Assembly (NCBI RefSeq): GCF_027352905.1
Contig: NZ_DAIEIF010000050.1
Coordinates: 1-64,000 of the forward strand
Reading direction: 5' to 3'
Length of the DNA stretch: 64,000 bases
From: Acidocella sp.
Lineage (GTDB): Bacteria > Pseudomonadota > Alphaproteobacteria > Acetobacterales > Acetobacteraceae
Part shown: piece by piece, positions 43,578 through 52,983 of the stretch
Layout of the letters: each line of letters opens with the position of its first letter
Position numbering within the stretch: position 1 is the first letter of the stretch
The notes under the pieces: generated by a model
What the model saw: the letters and a program-made list of their open reading frames with translations, nothing else
The model's database searches: none
Told to the model about the DNA's origin: nothing
Position numbers and translations under genes: made by a program

Positions 43578-45304
43578 CAGCCAAACCCGTCCGCCCCCAT
43601 TTCGGCGCCGTTCCCACCACGGCTGAGCAGACCCTCTTCAGGCTTTGGGCTCCCCAAGCCAATGCGGTGGAAGTCATTCTGGCTAATGGCGCGGTTCTCA
43701 AAGCCGCGCCGGATGGGCAAGGCGTGTGGCAAGCCAGCGGACGCGCCCCGGCGGGCACGGCTTACCAATACCGGATCAACAACGAAACATTAGTGCCCGA
43801 TCCTGCCTCCCGCGCCCAGCTCGACGACGTTCATGGCCCAAGCCTGGTTACCGATCTTTCCTATTCCTGGCAGCACGCCTCCTGGCGGGGCAGGCCCCTG
43901 GCCGAGACGGTGGTGTATGAGCTGCATCCCGGGCTGTGCGGCGGCTTCGCGGGCATCGCCGCCCAATTGCCGCGCCTCGCGGCGCTGGGCGTCACCGCTG
44001 TTCAGCTCATGCCCATCGCGGATTTTCCTGGCCGCCGCAATTGGGGATATGACGGCGTGCTGCCCTACGCGCCGGACCGGGCCTACGGCACGCCTGCCGA
44101 ATTGCAGGCCTTGGTGGACGCCGCGCACGGATATGGGCTGCAGATTTTCCTGGATGTGGTGTATAATCATTTCGGACCCGACGGCAACTATCTGCCCCTT
44201 TACGCCAAGGATTTCTTCCGGCCGGACATCACCACCCCCTGGGGCGAGGCCATTGATTTCAGCCGGCGCCCGGTGCGGGATTTCTTCATCGACAATGCCC
44301 TCCAATGGGTCTGTGACTACCGGTTCGACGGTCTGCGCTTCGACGCCGTGCACGCCATCGCCGATAAGTCATTTTTGCACGAACTTGCTCACGCCATCCG
44401 CAGGGCGGCAACAGGCAGGCACGTTCATCTCATCCTGGAGAATGAGGAAAATGACGCCTCTCTCCTCGGCGGCGGGAATGATCGTTTCGATTCCCAATGG
44501 AATGACGATTTCCACCATTGCGTGCACGTGCTGCTTACCGGCGAGAAAGATGCCTATTACGAGGATTTTCAGGACGCCTCCCGGCTGCTGGCCCGCTGCC
44601 TGGCGGAGGGCTTCGCCTATCAGGGCGAGCCATCGCCGCATGCCGGAGGCAAGAAGCGTGGCACGCCCAGCGCCCATCTACCCACCACCGCCTTCGTCAA
44701 TTGCCTGCAAAATCACGACCAAATCGGCAATCGCGCCTTTGGTGAGCGTCTGACGCGGCTGGCCGGTCCGGAGGCGCTGCGGGCTGCCGCGGCGCTGCTT
44801 TTATTCACGCCCCAAATCCCCATGCTGTTTTTTGGTGAGGAATACGGGGAGACGAGGCCCTTTTTGTTCTTCACCGACCATCACGATGAATTGCGGAAAT
44901 TGGTCACGGAGGGCCGGCGCAAGGAATTCGCTAAATTCCCCGCTTTCGCGGATCCGGCCCAGCGGGAAAAAATTCCCGACCCCAACAGCGAATCCACCTA
45001 CGAGGCGAGCCGCCCTCAATTCGTGGAGAATGAATGGACGCGGTTTTACCGGGATTGTCTGTCTTTGCGCGCCCGGGAGATCGCCCCCCGCCTGGCCGGG
45101 TGCATGAGCACGGGGGCGCACCCCCTCTCCACCCACGCCGTGCGGGCCACGTGGCGGATGGGCGACGGCGCGGAACTGACCCTGGCCTGTAATCTCGGCG
45201 CTACCCCTGTGGCGGTGGAGGCTGGTCCTGGCCGCCTGATCTTTGGGCCACAGGCGGGGCCTAGCCTGCCGGCTTTCACCACCTGCCTCTGGCTCGCCCT
45301 GTGA
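43574..45304 (+). CDS. treZ: Malto-oligosyltrehalose trehalohydrolase
   Basis: Releases free trehalose from maltooligosyl-trehalose made by TreY. 576 residues. 'LFRLWAPQANAVEVIL' N-terminal domain, 'VVYELHPGLCGGFAGIAAQLPRLAALGVTAVQLMPIADFPGRRNWGYDG' barrel start, 'YRFDGLRFDAVHAI' (nucleophile), 'HLILENEENDASLL' (acid/base) and 'CLQNHDQIGNRAFGERL'. It overlaps glgX and malQ by four bases each. From this gene on, codons become clearly GC-richer than in treS. Confidence 0.95.
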   Translation: MTAKPVRPHFGAVPTTAEQTLFRLWAPQANAVEVILANGAVLKAAPDGQGVWQASGRAPAGTAYQYRINNETLVPDPASRAQLDDVHGPSLVTDLSYSWQHASWRGRPLAETVVYELHPGLCGGFAGIAAQLPRLAALGVTAVQLMPIADFPGRRNWGYDGVLPYAPDRAYGTPAELQALVDAAHGYGLQIFLDVVYNHFGPDGNYLPLYAKDFFRPDITTPWGEAIDFSRRPVRDFFIDNALQWVCDYRFDGLRFDAVHAIADKSFLHELAHAIRRAATGRHVHLILENEENDASLLGGGNDRFDSQWNDDFHHCVHVLLTGEKDAYYEDFQDASRLLARCLAEGFAYQGEPSPHAGGKKRGTPSAHLPTTAFVNCLQNHDQIGNRAFGERLTRLAGPEALRAAAALLLFTPQIPMLFFGEEYGETRPFLFFTDHHDELRKLVTEGRRKEFAKFPAFADPAQREKIPDPNSESTYEASRPQFVENEWTRFYRDCLSLRAREIAPRLAGCMSTGAHPLSTHAVRATWRMGDGAELTLACNLGATPVAVEAGPGRLIFGPQAGPSLPAFTTCLWLAL

Positions 45305-47220
45305 GCAACCTTCACCGCACCGCCGCCCGGGCGGGGTTGCGCCGGCGATGGAAGGATGCCGGCGGGAGGATGCAAACCGTGAGCGATGCCAGCCTGCGGG
45401 CGATTTTGGAAGCGCTGGGCGAGGATGGCGAAGCGCGCTCTCCGCCCCCGCTGGTGACCTCCTGGCTGGACGAGCCGGTTTTGCTTCCCTGCCGCCCCGG
45501 CGCGGCCCGGCTACGGCTGGAAGACGGCGCCACGATGGATATGACGCTGGAGGAACAGGGGCGTCAGGCGCTCCTGCCCGCCATCGGGACGCCCGGTTAT
45601 CACCGGCTGGAGACGAGAACCCACGCCTTCACCGTGGCGGTGGCCCCCCGGCGGGGCTTCAGCCTGGAAGATGCGGGCCAAGGCGCCAAGCTGTGGGGCC
45701 TCACCGTGCAGCTCTACGCTTTGCGCCGGGCGCGGGATGGTGGCATCGGCGATTTCGAGGCTCTCAAAAGCTTTGCCCAGGCGGCGGCGAAACAGGGCGC
45801 CTCCGCTCTGTTGCTGAGCCCGGTCCATGCCATGTTCACCTCGGACGTGACGCGTTACGCGCCTTACTCGCCCTCCAGCCGGGTGGCGCTCAACGTGCTG
45901 CACATCGCCCGCGAGGGGCGGGATGAGGCAGGCGACCTTATAGACTGGCCAGCCGCCTCCCGGCGCAAGCTTGCCCTGCTTCGCCGGGATTTCGAGGTGG
46001 TCACGGATTGGCGGGGCTTGGAGGCGTTTCGCGCCCAAGGCGGCGTCGGGTTGGAGCGTCACGCCATTTTCGAGGCGCTGGCCGAGCATTTTGGCGCGCT
46101 GGGCGGCACCTCCTGCGATTGGCGCACCTGGCCGGAGGCCTATCGCGACCCCGACTCTTCCGCCGTGCGGGACTTCATGGCGGCCCATGCGCAAACCGTC
46201 GCGTTCCATGCCTGGCTGCAATGGCGCGCCGCCCAGGGCCTGGCGGGCGCGCAAAACGCCATGCGCGGGGCGGGTGCCCGCATCGGGCTCATTGCGGATC
46301 TCGCCGTCGGCACCGACCCCTCGGGCAGCCATTGCTGGAGCCGGCAGGATGAGGTTCTGGGCGGGCTGGAACTGGGCGCGCCGCCAGATCTGTTCAATCG
46401 CGAGGGGCAGGGCTGGGGCATAACCGCCTTCTCGCCGGCGGGGCTGCGGCGCAGCGGTTTTGCCGGTTTCCTGGAAATGGTCCGGCACGCCTTGCATCAC
46501 GCGGGAGGGCTGCGCGTGGATCACGCGCTGGGCCTCATGCGCCTTTGGGTGATCCCGCCCGGGCGGGGGCCGGCGGAGGGCGCTTATCTCGCCATGCCCT
46601 TCCCGGATCTGTTACGGCTGCTGGTACTGGAATCCCACCGGCACCGCGCCGTTCTGGTCGGGGAGGATCTTGGTACCGTGCCCGCGGGCTTCCAGCCCCA
46701 GCTCGCCGCAGCCGGCATTGGCGGCATGCGGGTGATGTGGTTCGAGCGGACGCGAAGCGGCTTCCGCGCCCCCGCGCGCTGGACCCCCGAGGCCGCGGCG
46801 ATGACCACCACCCATGATCTGCCCACCGTGGCGGGATGGTGGACGGGGCGGGATCTGGAATGGCGGGCGCGGCTTGGCCTGGCCGCTGAAAGCAAGCCGG
46901 AACGGGCCGCCGCGCGCCGGGCTCTGTGGACGGCGTTCCGTAAATCAGGGGCCACCTCCGCCCCGCAGCCCGCCGAGGATGACCCATTGCCGGTCACCGC
47001 CGCCGCGTCCCAGCATATCGGCAAAACCGCCTGTCATATCGCTTTGTTGCCGGTCGAGGACGCGCTTTCCTCCCGCGAGGCGCCCAACCTGCCGGGCAGC
47101 ACCACCGAGCACCCCAATTGGCGCCGCCGCTTGCCCGGCACCGCCCAGGAACTCTTCAGCCGGCCGGATTTGCGCGCGCGTCTGGCAGCTCTCCATACCG
47201 CCCGTCAACAGGTGTCATGA
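45301..47220 (+). CDS. malQ: 4-alpha-glucanotransferase (amylomaltase)
   Basis: GH77 disproportionating enzyme that transfers maltodextrin segments between chains. 639 residues from GTG 45301 (GTGA overlap with treZ). The first ~120 residues are a poorly conserved N-terminal extension. The barrel starts at 'LWGLTVQLYALRRARDGGIGDFEAL'. The catalytic Asp is in 'HAGGLRVDHALGLMRLWVIP', the acid/base Glu in 'AVLVGEDLGTVP', and 'TTHDLPTVAGWWTGRDL' follows. In this operon it would rebuild short chains from GlgX into TreY substrates. It overlaps treY by four bases. Confidence 0.94.
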   Translation: MSNLHRTAARAGLRRRWKDAGGRMQTVSDASLRAILEALGEDGEARSPPPLVTSWLDEPVLLPCRPGAARLRLEDGATMDMTLEEQGRQALLPAIGTPGYHRLETRTHAFTVAVAPRRGFSLEDAGQGAKLWGLTVQLYALRRARDGGIGDFEALKSFAQAAAKQGASALLLSPVHAMFTSDVTRYAPYSPSSRVALNVLHIAREGRDEAGDLIDWPAASRRKLALLRRDFEVVTDWRGLEAFRAQGGVGLERHAIFEALAEHFGALGGTSCDWRTWPEAYRDPDSSAVRDFMAAHAQTVAFHAWLQWRAAQGLAGAQNAMRGAGARIGLIADLAVGTDPSGSHCWSRQDEVLGGLELGAPPDLFNREGQGWGITAFSPAGLRRSGFAGFLEMVRHALHHAGGLRVDHALGLMRLWVIPPGRGPAEGAYLAMPFPDLLRLLVLESHRHRAVLVGEDLGTVPAGFQPQLAAAGIGGMRVMWFERTRSGFRAPARWTPEAAAMTTTHDLPTVAGWWTGRDLEWRARLGLAAESKPERAAARRALWTAFRKSGATSAPQPAEDDPLPVTAAASQHIGKTACHIALLPVEDALSSREAPNLPGSTTEHPNWRRRLPGTAQELFSRPDLRARLAALHTARQQVS

Positions 47221-49940
47221 TGCTTACCACGATCCCCCGCGCCACGCTTCGCCTGCAATTCAATAAGGAATTCACGCTGGAGCACACGCTCCCGCTCATC
47301 CCCTATTTCGCCAAGCTCGGCGTCTCGCATCTCTATGCCTCGCCTTTGCTCACCGCCCGGCCCGGCTCAATGCATGGTTATGATGTCATGGACCCCGGTT
47401 CCATCAATCCGGAACTCGGCGGCCTTCCTGCCCTGCGCCGCCTCGTCGCGGCCCTGCGCGCGGAACATATGGGCCTGTTGCTAGATATCGTGCCCAACCA
47501 TATGGGTGTCGGCACGGGCAATGCCTGGTGGCAGGACGTGCTGGAATTTGGAGAAAAGAGCCGTTACGCGGCGTTTTTCGATATCGACTGGCAAACCGCC
47601 GCCCCCTCCCTGCGCGGCAAAATTCTCGCCCCGTTTCTCGAGGCTCCCTATGGGGAGGTTCTCTCGGCCAGAACGATCAAGCTTCGGCTTGACCAGGAAA
47701 AAGGCGGGTTTCACTTTTCCTATTACGAGAATGAATTTCCGCTTTCACCCGCCAGCACCTCGGTGGTGCTGGGAGAAATTCCCGGCGGCGGGGAGTTGGC
47801 GGAGGCTTTCGCCCGGGCGGCGGCCCAGGCCGACCCCGCCGCCGCGGTCCTTTCCGCCAAACAGGAGATGCGCCGGTTCGCCGCTCAAGCGGTTGCGATC
47901 CAGCCCGTGCTCGACGCTCTCTCCGCCCCGGAGCGCCTGGGCGAATTGCTGGATCAGCAGCATTACCGCCTCGCCTGGTGGCGCACCGCCGGGGATGAGA
48001 TCAACTGGCGCCGCTTCTTCGACATCAACACCCTGGCGGGGCTGCGGGCGGAGCGGCCAGAGGTGTTCGAGGCCAGCCATCGCTTCATTCTCGAGCTTTA
48101 CGCCGAGGGGCTGATCGACGGCGTGCGCATCGACCATGTGGACGGGCTGGCAAACCCCGGCGCCTATACACGCAAGCTGCGGCGGGCCATGGCGGCTATG
48201 ACCAGCCGGCGCCCGGCTGAGGCGGCTCAGGGCGAGCCTTATATCGTGGTCGAGAAAATCCTGGGCGCGGACGAAACCCTCGAGCCGAAATGGCGTACCG
48301 ACGGCACCACCGGTTATGATTTCATGAACGAGGTGGGCGCGCTCCTCCATGATCCGGAAGGCGCGGGACCGCTCACCGCCGCCTGGGCGCGCCAGACCGG
48401 GCGGCCGGGAATTTTCGCGGTGGAGGAGGAACGCGCCCGCCGCCAGATCCTGCGGGAGAATCTGGCCGCCGAGCTGAATAGCCTGGCTGGGCGCCTGCAC
48501 GGCATCGCGCAGGGCGACCCCGATACACGGGATTACACGCAGGAGGCTCTGCGCCGGGGGCTGGAGGAATTGCTCGCGCATTTCCCCGTATATCGCATTT
48601 ACGCCAGCGCTGCGGGGGGCGGCCCGGCCGATATCCAGCAATTCGACCGCGCCTTGCAAGAGGCTGAGCGCGCCTGCCGCCACTCGGCGCGGCCTGTTCT
48701 GGCCTTGCTGCGCCGCTGGCTGCTGGCGGAGGCGCCGCGCGCCCTGCCCCCCGGCCCGGCGCGGCAAGAACGCCTGCGGGCGATGCGGGCCTTCCAGCAG
48801 CTTTCCGCTCCCACGGCGGCGAAATCCGTGGAGGATACCGCCTTCTACCGCTTCGGCCGCCTGCTTTCGCGCAATGAGGTGGGGGCCAATCCGGAACAAT
48901 TCTCCTTAAGCCCCGAGGCGTTTCACGCCGCCATGGCCCGGCGCGCCGAGACTCTGCCCGGAGCCCTGCTCGCCACCGCCACCCACGACCACAAGCGCGG
49001 GGAGGACACGCGCGCCCGCCTCGCCGTCTTGTCGGAAATTCCCGAGGAATGGGAGCGGGAAACCACGCGCTGGATGAAGCTCAACGCCGGTCTCCGGTCC
49101 GGTGCCGCCCCCTGCCCTGCGGATGAGCTGATGTTGTACCAGATGATCGTCGCGGGGTGGCCGCTTTCCCTCGCCATCGATGACGGGGCCGGGTTGAAGG
49201 CGTATGCGGAGCGCGTCGCCGCCTGGCAGGAGAAATCGCTGCGCGAGGCCAAGCTCCATACGGATTGGGCCGCGCCGGACGAAGCCTATGAGGCCGCCGC
49301 CACCACCTTGTTGCACGCCTGTTTCGATCCCGATCGCCCGGCGCTCAAGGAGATGGCTACCTTCGCCGCGCGCATCGCCCCGGCGGGCGCCGTCAACGGT
49401 CTCGCCCAGACGGTGCTGCGCCTCACCGTGCCGGGCGTGCCGGACCTGTATCAAGGGACCGAGTTCTGGGACCAGAGCTTTGTCGACCCGGATAACCGCC
49501 GCGCGGTGGATTTCGCGGCCCGCGCCGCCGCCCTTGCCTGTCCGGAAACCGGCGTGACGGGCTGGCGGACCGGGGCGGTGAAGCAGACGGTGATCGCCCG
49601 GTTGCTGGCGGCGCGGCGGGCACTTCCCGCTCTCTTCGCGGCGGGCGGCTACACGCCATTGCGGGCGCAAGGCCCCCAGGCCGCGCATGTTCTCGCCTTC
49701 CGCCGGGATCATGAAGGCCAGTCGCTGGTCGCCGCCGTCACCCGGCTGGCCGGGCGGCAAGGGCTGCGGGAGCCTTTGCTTCCCGCCTCGTTCTGGCGCG
49801 GCACGGCGCTGGAGATCGGCGCGGGCCCATGGCGGGATCGCCTCACCGGGCAGGATGTCCAAAAGAATGGTGTCATTCCGCTGGAGACATTGTTCTCCAC
49901 CCTGCCGGTGGCGGTGCTCGCCCGGCCCGAGAGCGGCTGA
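47217..49940 (+). CDS. treY: Maltooligosyl trehalose synthase
   Basis: Converts the reducing-end glucose linkage of maltodextrin to alpha-1,1, giving maltooligosyl-trehalose. 907 residues from ATG 47217 (ATGA overlap with malQ; ATG 47220 is equally possible). The track start lies in malQ. 'TLRLQFNKEFTLEHTLPLIPYFAKLGVSHLYASPLL' is the family N-terminus. 'IDGVRIDHVDGLANPGAYTRKL' holds the nucleophile, 'YIVVEKILGADETL' the acid/base, and 'ATHDHKRGEDTRARL' the third Asp. Last gene of the operon. The flagellin gene starts 82 bases later on the same strand. Confidence 0.96.
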   Translation: MMLTTIPRATLRLQFNKEFTLEHTLPLIPYFAKLGVSHLYASPLLTARPGSMHGYDVMDPGSINPELGGLPALRRLVAALRAEHMGLLLDIVPNHMGVGTGNAWWQDVLEFGEKSRYAAFFDIDWQTAAPSLRGKILAPFLEAPYGEVLSARTIKLRLDQEKGGFHFSYYENEFPLSPASTSVVLGEIPGGGELAEAFARAAAQADPAAAVLSAKQEMRRFAAQAVAIQPVLDALSAPERLGELLDQQHYRLAWWRTAGDEINWRRFFDINTLAGLRAERPEVFEASHRFILELYAEGLIDGVRIDHVDGLANPGAYTRKLRRAMAAMTSRRPAEAAQGEPYIVVEKILGADETLEPKWRTDGTTGYDFMNEVGALLHDPEGAGPLTAAWARQTGRPGIFAVEEERARRQILRENLAAELNSLAGRLHGIAQGDPDTRDYTQEALRRGLEELLAHFPVYRIYASAAGGGPADIQQFDRALQEAERACRHSARPVLALLRRWLLAEAPRALPPGPARQERLRAMRAFQQLSAPTAAKSVEDTAFYRFGRLLSRNEVGANPEQFSLSPEAFHAAMARRAETLPGALLATATHDHKRGEDTRARLAVLSEIPEEWERETTRWMKLNAGLRSGAAPCPADELMLYQMIVAGWPLSLAIDDGAGLKAYAERVAAWQEKSLREAKLHTDWAAPDEAYEAAATTLLHACFDPDRPALKEMATFAARIAPAGAVNGLAQTVLRLTVPGVPDLYQGTEFWDQSFVDPDNRRAVDFAARAAALACPETGVTGWRTGAVKQTVIARLLAARRALPALFAAGGYTPLRAQGPQAAHVLAFRRDHEGQSLVAAVTRLAGRQGLREPLLPASFWRGTALEIGAGPWRDRLTGQDVQKNGVIPLETLFSTLPVAVLARPESG

Positions 49941-49990
49941 TACAATTTTTCAGGCGGTCACGAAAACTTTTCAACCGGAGGGCGAATGTA

Positions 49991-50006
49991 GGGGTACGGC
50001 AACCCC
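49991..50006 (+). promoter_or_regulatory. Hairpin in flagellin mRNA leader
   Basis: GGGGT-ACGGCA-ACCCC stem-loop ending just before the 'AAGGAG' ribosome binding site of fliC. Flagellin leaders in Caulobacter are controlled after transcription by FlbT; a similar role here is inference. Confidence 0.35.
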
Positions 50007-50022
50007 AACCAAGGAGATTTTC

Positions 50023-51525
50023 ATGTCCGCCGTCGGCTCCATCATGACCAATACCGGGGCGCTGCAAGCGCTCAACGCCATCGCCCAGACCTCCAACATC
50101 ACCAGCAGCCTGCAGAACCAGCTGGCCAGCGGCCTGTCCATCAACTCCCCCGCCGATAACCCGGCCGGGTATATCACCGCCCAGGGCTTCACTTCGCAGT
50201 TGAACGGGTTGAGCCAGGCCACCTCCAACGCCAATCAAGCCGTCTCGCTGCTGCAGACCGCGCAGGGCGCCATCGGCCAGCAGATCGGCATCGCCCAGCA
50301 GCTCAACTCCATCGCCGTACAGGCGGCCAACGGCACGCAGACCCCGGCCGAGGCGCAGTCCCTGCAGACCCTGGCGGGGCAGCTGACCAGCCAGATCAGC
50401 ACCATCTCCAAGCAGACCCAATTCAATAACATCAATCTGCTCGACGGCACCTTCAACGGGGTGCAGTTTCAGGTTGGCGCCAATGAAGGGCAGACGACGA
50501 CCCTGACCATCGGCAGCACCGATGCCAGTAAGATCGGCATGTGGCACTCCTCCGCACTTGCTACAACTTATAAAGGAACGAATGGCAGTGCCAAAGATGG
50601 GGCCTTCGGCAGCGGCGCGGTAACGGTAGCGACCACAGGCGCGGCGTTCGCCGCCGGCTCCGCCACCATCACCGGCGCCAATGGCGGTACCCAGAAAGTG
50701 GCATCCACAGCCGGAGAATCCGCCGCCTCGCTCGCCTCCGCCATCAACACTCTGTCCAACCAAGGTGGTGTCCAGGCCCAGGCCTACACCAAGGCAACCT
50801 TCAAACTTACCGCCGGCTCTTCCAATCAGCAATATTCCTTTAGCATCCAGGCGGCAAAGGGGAGCGCCGCCGGCAGCGCGATCGGCACGAAACAGACGAT
50901 CGTCGCTTCCTCCGCGGCGGGGGTGGTCTCAGAAATCAACAGCCAAACCTCGACCAGCGGCATCACCGCCGCCCTCGACAAAAATGGCAATCTCGTGCTG
51001 ACCCAGGCGGCCGGTCAGAACATCAACATCACGGGCGTCAGCTCGGGTAGTTTGACGCAAGTGAAAGCGGACGGCACCGCCGTTGCTGGCGTTACGCTGA
51101 GCTCCACTAATGCCGCTGGCGTCATTCAAGGGCAAGTGCAGCTGCAATCTTCCGGGGCCTTCTCGGTCAGCAATGGCTCCGCCATCGGCGTTAAAGGAAA
51201 TTCGGGCCTGGCCGATCTCGCCGACATCAATGTCTCCAACACCGACGGCGCCAACGCGGCGATCAACGTGGTTAAATACGCCCTCGCCGCGCTTAATAAC
51301 GCGGGGGGCAATCTGGGCGCGGTCCAGCAGGGACTCACGGCCAACATCAACAACATGAACACCTCCAGCCAGAACATCACCACCGCGCTCGGCGTCGTGC
51401 AGGATGCCAATATCCCGCAGGTGAGCACGCAGCTGACCCAGCAGGAGATCAAGGCGCAGTCCGGCGTGGCGGCGCTCAAATCCTCCACCCAGTTGCAGCA
51501 GGCCTATCTTTCCCTCCTGCCGTAA
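50023..51525 (+). CDS. fliC: Flagellin
   Basis: Filament subunit, exported by the flagellar type III system and polymerised outside the cell. 500 residues from ATG 50023 ('MSAVGSIMTNTGALQALNAIAQ') with 'AAGGAG' upstream; the track start (49687) lies in treY. Conserved N-terminal coiled region about 1-150 ('QLASGLSINSPADNPAGYITAQGFTSQL', 'NGTQTPAEAQSLQTLAGQLTSQIS', 'TQFNNINLLDG'). The variable middle is Ala/Thr/Gly/Ser-rich with a flagellin hook-IN-like repeat ('SAAGVVSEINSQTSTSGITAALD'). C-terminal D0 ends 'ALKSSTQLQQAYLSLLP'. The C-terminal helix lacks the common FRVN-like ending. First gene of the filament operon. Confidence 0.95.
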   Translation: MSAVGSIMTNTGALQALNAIAQTSNITSSLQNQLASGLSINSPADNPAGYITAQGFTSQLNGLSQATSNANQAVSLLQTAQGAIGQQIGIAQQLNSIAVQAANGTQTPAEAQSLQTLAGQLTSQISTISKQTQFNNINLLDGTFNGVQFQVGANEGQTTTLTIGSTDASKIGMWHSSALATTYKGTNGSAKDGAFGSGAVTVATTGAAFAAGSATITGANGGTQKVASTAGESAASLASAINTLSNQGGVQAQAYTKATFKLTAGSSNQQYSFSIQAAKGSAAGSAIGTKQTIVASSAAGVVSEINSQTSTSGITAALDKNGNLVLTQAAGQNINITGVSSGSLTQVKADGTAVAGVTLSSTNAAGVIQGQVQLQSSGAFSVSNGSAIGVKGNSGLADLADINVSNTDGANAAINVVKYALAALNNAGGNLGAVQQGLTANINNMNTSSQNITTALGVVQDANIPQVSTQLTQQEIKAQSGVAALKSSTQLQQAYLSLLP

Positions 51526-51538
51526 GGGTTTGGTAACC

Positions 51539-51565
51539 GGACCGGGGCTTAAATGGCCCCGGTCC
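51539..51565 (+). terminator. Intercistronic hairpin between fliC and fliD
   Basis: GGACCGGGGC-TTAAATG-GCCCCGGTCC, a perfect 10-bp stem 14 bases after the flagellin stop. There is no T-run, so it more likely marks partial termination or an mRNA-processing and stability point. That would keep flagellin mRNA above fliD. Confidence 0.6.
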
Positions 51566-51594
51566 ATCGCTTCATCCTTGTCTCCAGGTGCGTC

Positions 51595-52980
51595 ATGACG
51601 TCCTCCGTATCCGCCCTCTCCTCCTCCGCGATCACCGCGCAGCTTACCACGGTGGCGCAGCGGCTTCAGGCGCCCATCACCAACCTGCAAAACGAGGTCA
51701 CTTCGGATAAGGCGCTGATCTCCGCCTGGGGCAGCATCGCCGGGGCGATGTCCAGCCTGTCGGACAGTCTCGGCAATCTCAAGGATATCAGCACGATCAA
51801 CAGCCGGGCCGTTATCTCCAGCAACACCGCCACCGCCACCGCCACCGTGGACAACACCGCCGCCACTGGCAATTACAACCTCACCAATATCGCCCTCGCC
51901 AAAGGGCAGGAGATTTATTCCGGCCTGCTCGGCTCGGCCAACGCCACCCTTTCCGGCGGGGCGGGCCAACTCGCCATCACCCTGGCCGGCGGCGGGAGCG
52001 AAACCATCTCCCTCGGCTCGGGCAGCCTGACGCTAAACAATGTGGCGGCGGCGATCAATCATCAAGCGGGCGGGGTGAAAGCCTCGGTCATCAGCAGCAC
52101 CGGCGGCGCGCGCCTGGTTTTGCAAAGCAGCGGCACCGGCAGCGGCGCCGCCTTCTCCGTCTCCGGCACCGGCGCGCTGGCCCAGTTTTCCTATAGCAGC
52201 GCCACACCCGGCAGCGAAATTCTGGCGCGAACGGCGAGCAACGCCACGCTTAGTCTCAACGGCGTGCCAGTGACCAGCGCCACCAACACGCTGGACTCCG
52301 CCGTCGCCGGCGTCACCATCACCCTCGCCGGCTCCGGCAATGCCGATATCTCCATAAATTCCTCCCCCGCCGGCTTGTCGGGCGACGTGTCCCAGGTCGC
52401 CACCAGCCTCAACGCGGCGCTGGCCGCCATCTCGGCGCAGACCAAATACATTCCCGCCAAAACCGGCGCTTCGGCCTCTTCCGCCCAGGCCGGGCTATTG
52501 CTGGGCAATTTCTCCGCCACCAATCTCCGCAACAAGCTGATGAGCAGTGTCAGCACCCTCCAGGCCAGCGGCCTCAGCGCCAACGCCATCGGCCTTTCCA
52601 TCACCAGCTCTGGCGCGGTCAAATTCAACAGCAGCTCTTTTTCCACCGCCTATGCGCAGAATCCCGACGGTGTCGGCAAGCTCATTTCCAAACTCTACAC
52701 CAGCCTCCACGCCATCGCGGCGAGCGCCACGGGCGCCTCCAGCGCCGATTCGATCACCGGCACCAGCGTCACCGGCTTCATCACCGCGCAAACCAATTCC
52801 CTGAACGCTTCAATCAATTCCATCGAGCAGCAAATCACGCTGCTGACCAAGCAAAGCTCCGCGACGTTGCGGGCGTTATCCGCCCAGTACACCTCGGCGG
52901 TCAGCAAGCAGAGCTCGGCGAGCGTCACCAAGGCCTATCTCAGCATTTTCCTCGGTTCTTCCTCCAAAGGTTCGGGTTAA
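51595..52980 (+). CDS. fliD: Flagellar filament cap protein FliD
   Basis: Filament cap that directs flagellin insertion. 461 residues from ATG 51595 ('MTSSVSALSSSAITAQLTTVAQRLQAPITNLQNEV'), leaving out the 14-codon track extension that falls in the hairpin. N-terminal FliD_N helix, then a Ser/Ala/Gly-rich middle with 'ANATLSLNGVPVTSATNTLDSAVAGVTITL', which matches the FliD 'NAxxxxNGxxxxxxxNxxxDxxxGxT' pattern. The C-terminal coiled coil is 'LNASINSIEQQITLLTKQSSATLRALSAQYTSA', with a terminal 'TKAYLSIFLG'. fliS follows after 3 bases. Confidence 0.92.
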   Translation: MTSSVSALSSSAITAQLTTVAQRLQAPITNLQNEVTSDKALISAWGSIAGAMSSLSDSLGNLKDISTINSRAVISSNTATATATVDNTAATGNYNLTNIALAKGQEIYSGLLGSANATLSGGAGQLAITLAGGGSETISLGSGSLTLNNVAAAINHQAGGVKASVISSTGGARLVLQSSGTGSGAAFSVSGTGALAQFSYSSATPGSEILARTASNATLSLNGVPVTSATNTLDSAVAGVTITLAGSGNADISINSSPAGLSGDVSQVATSLNAALAAISAQTKYIPAKTGASASSAQAGLLLGNFSATNLRNKLMSSVSTLQASGLSANAIGLSITSSGAVKFNSSSFSTAYAQNPDGVGKLISKLYTSLHAIAASATGASSADSITGTSVTGFITAQTNSLNASINSIEQQITLLTKQSSATLRALSAQYTSAVSKQSSASVTKAYLSIFLGSSSKGSG

Positions 52981-52983
52981 ACC

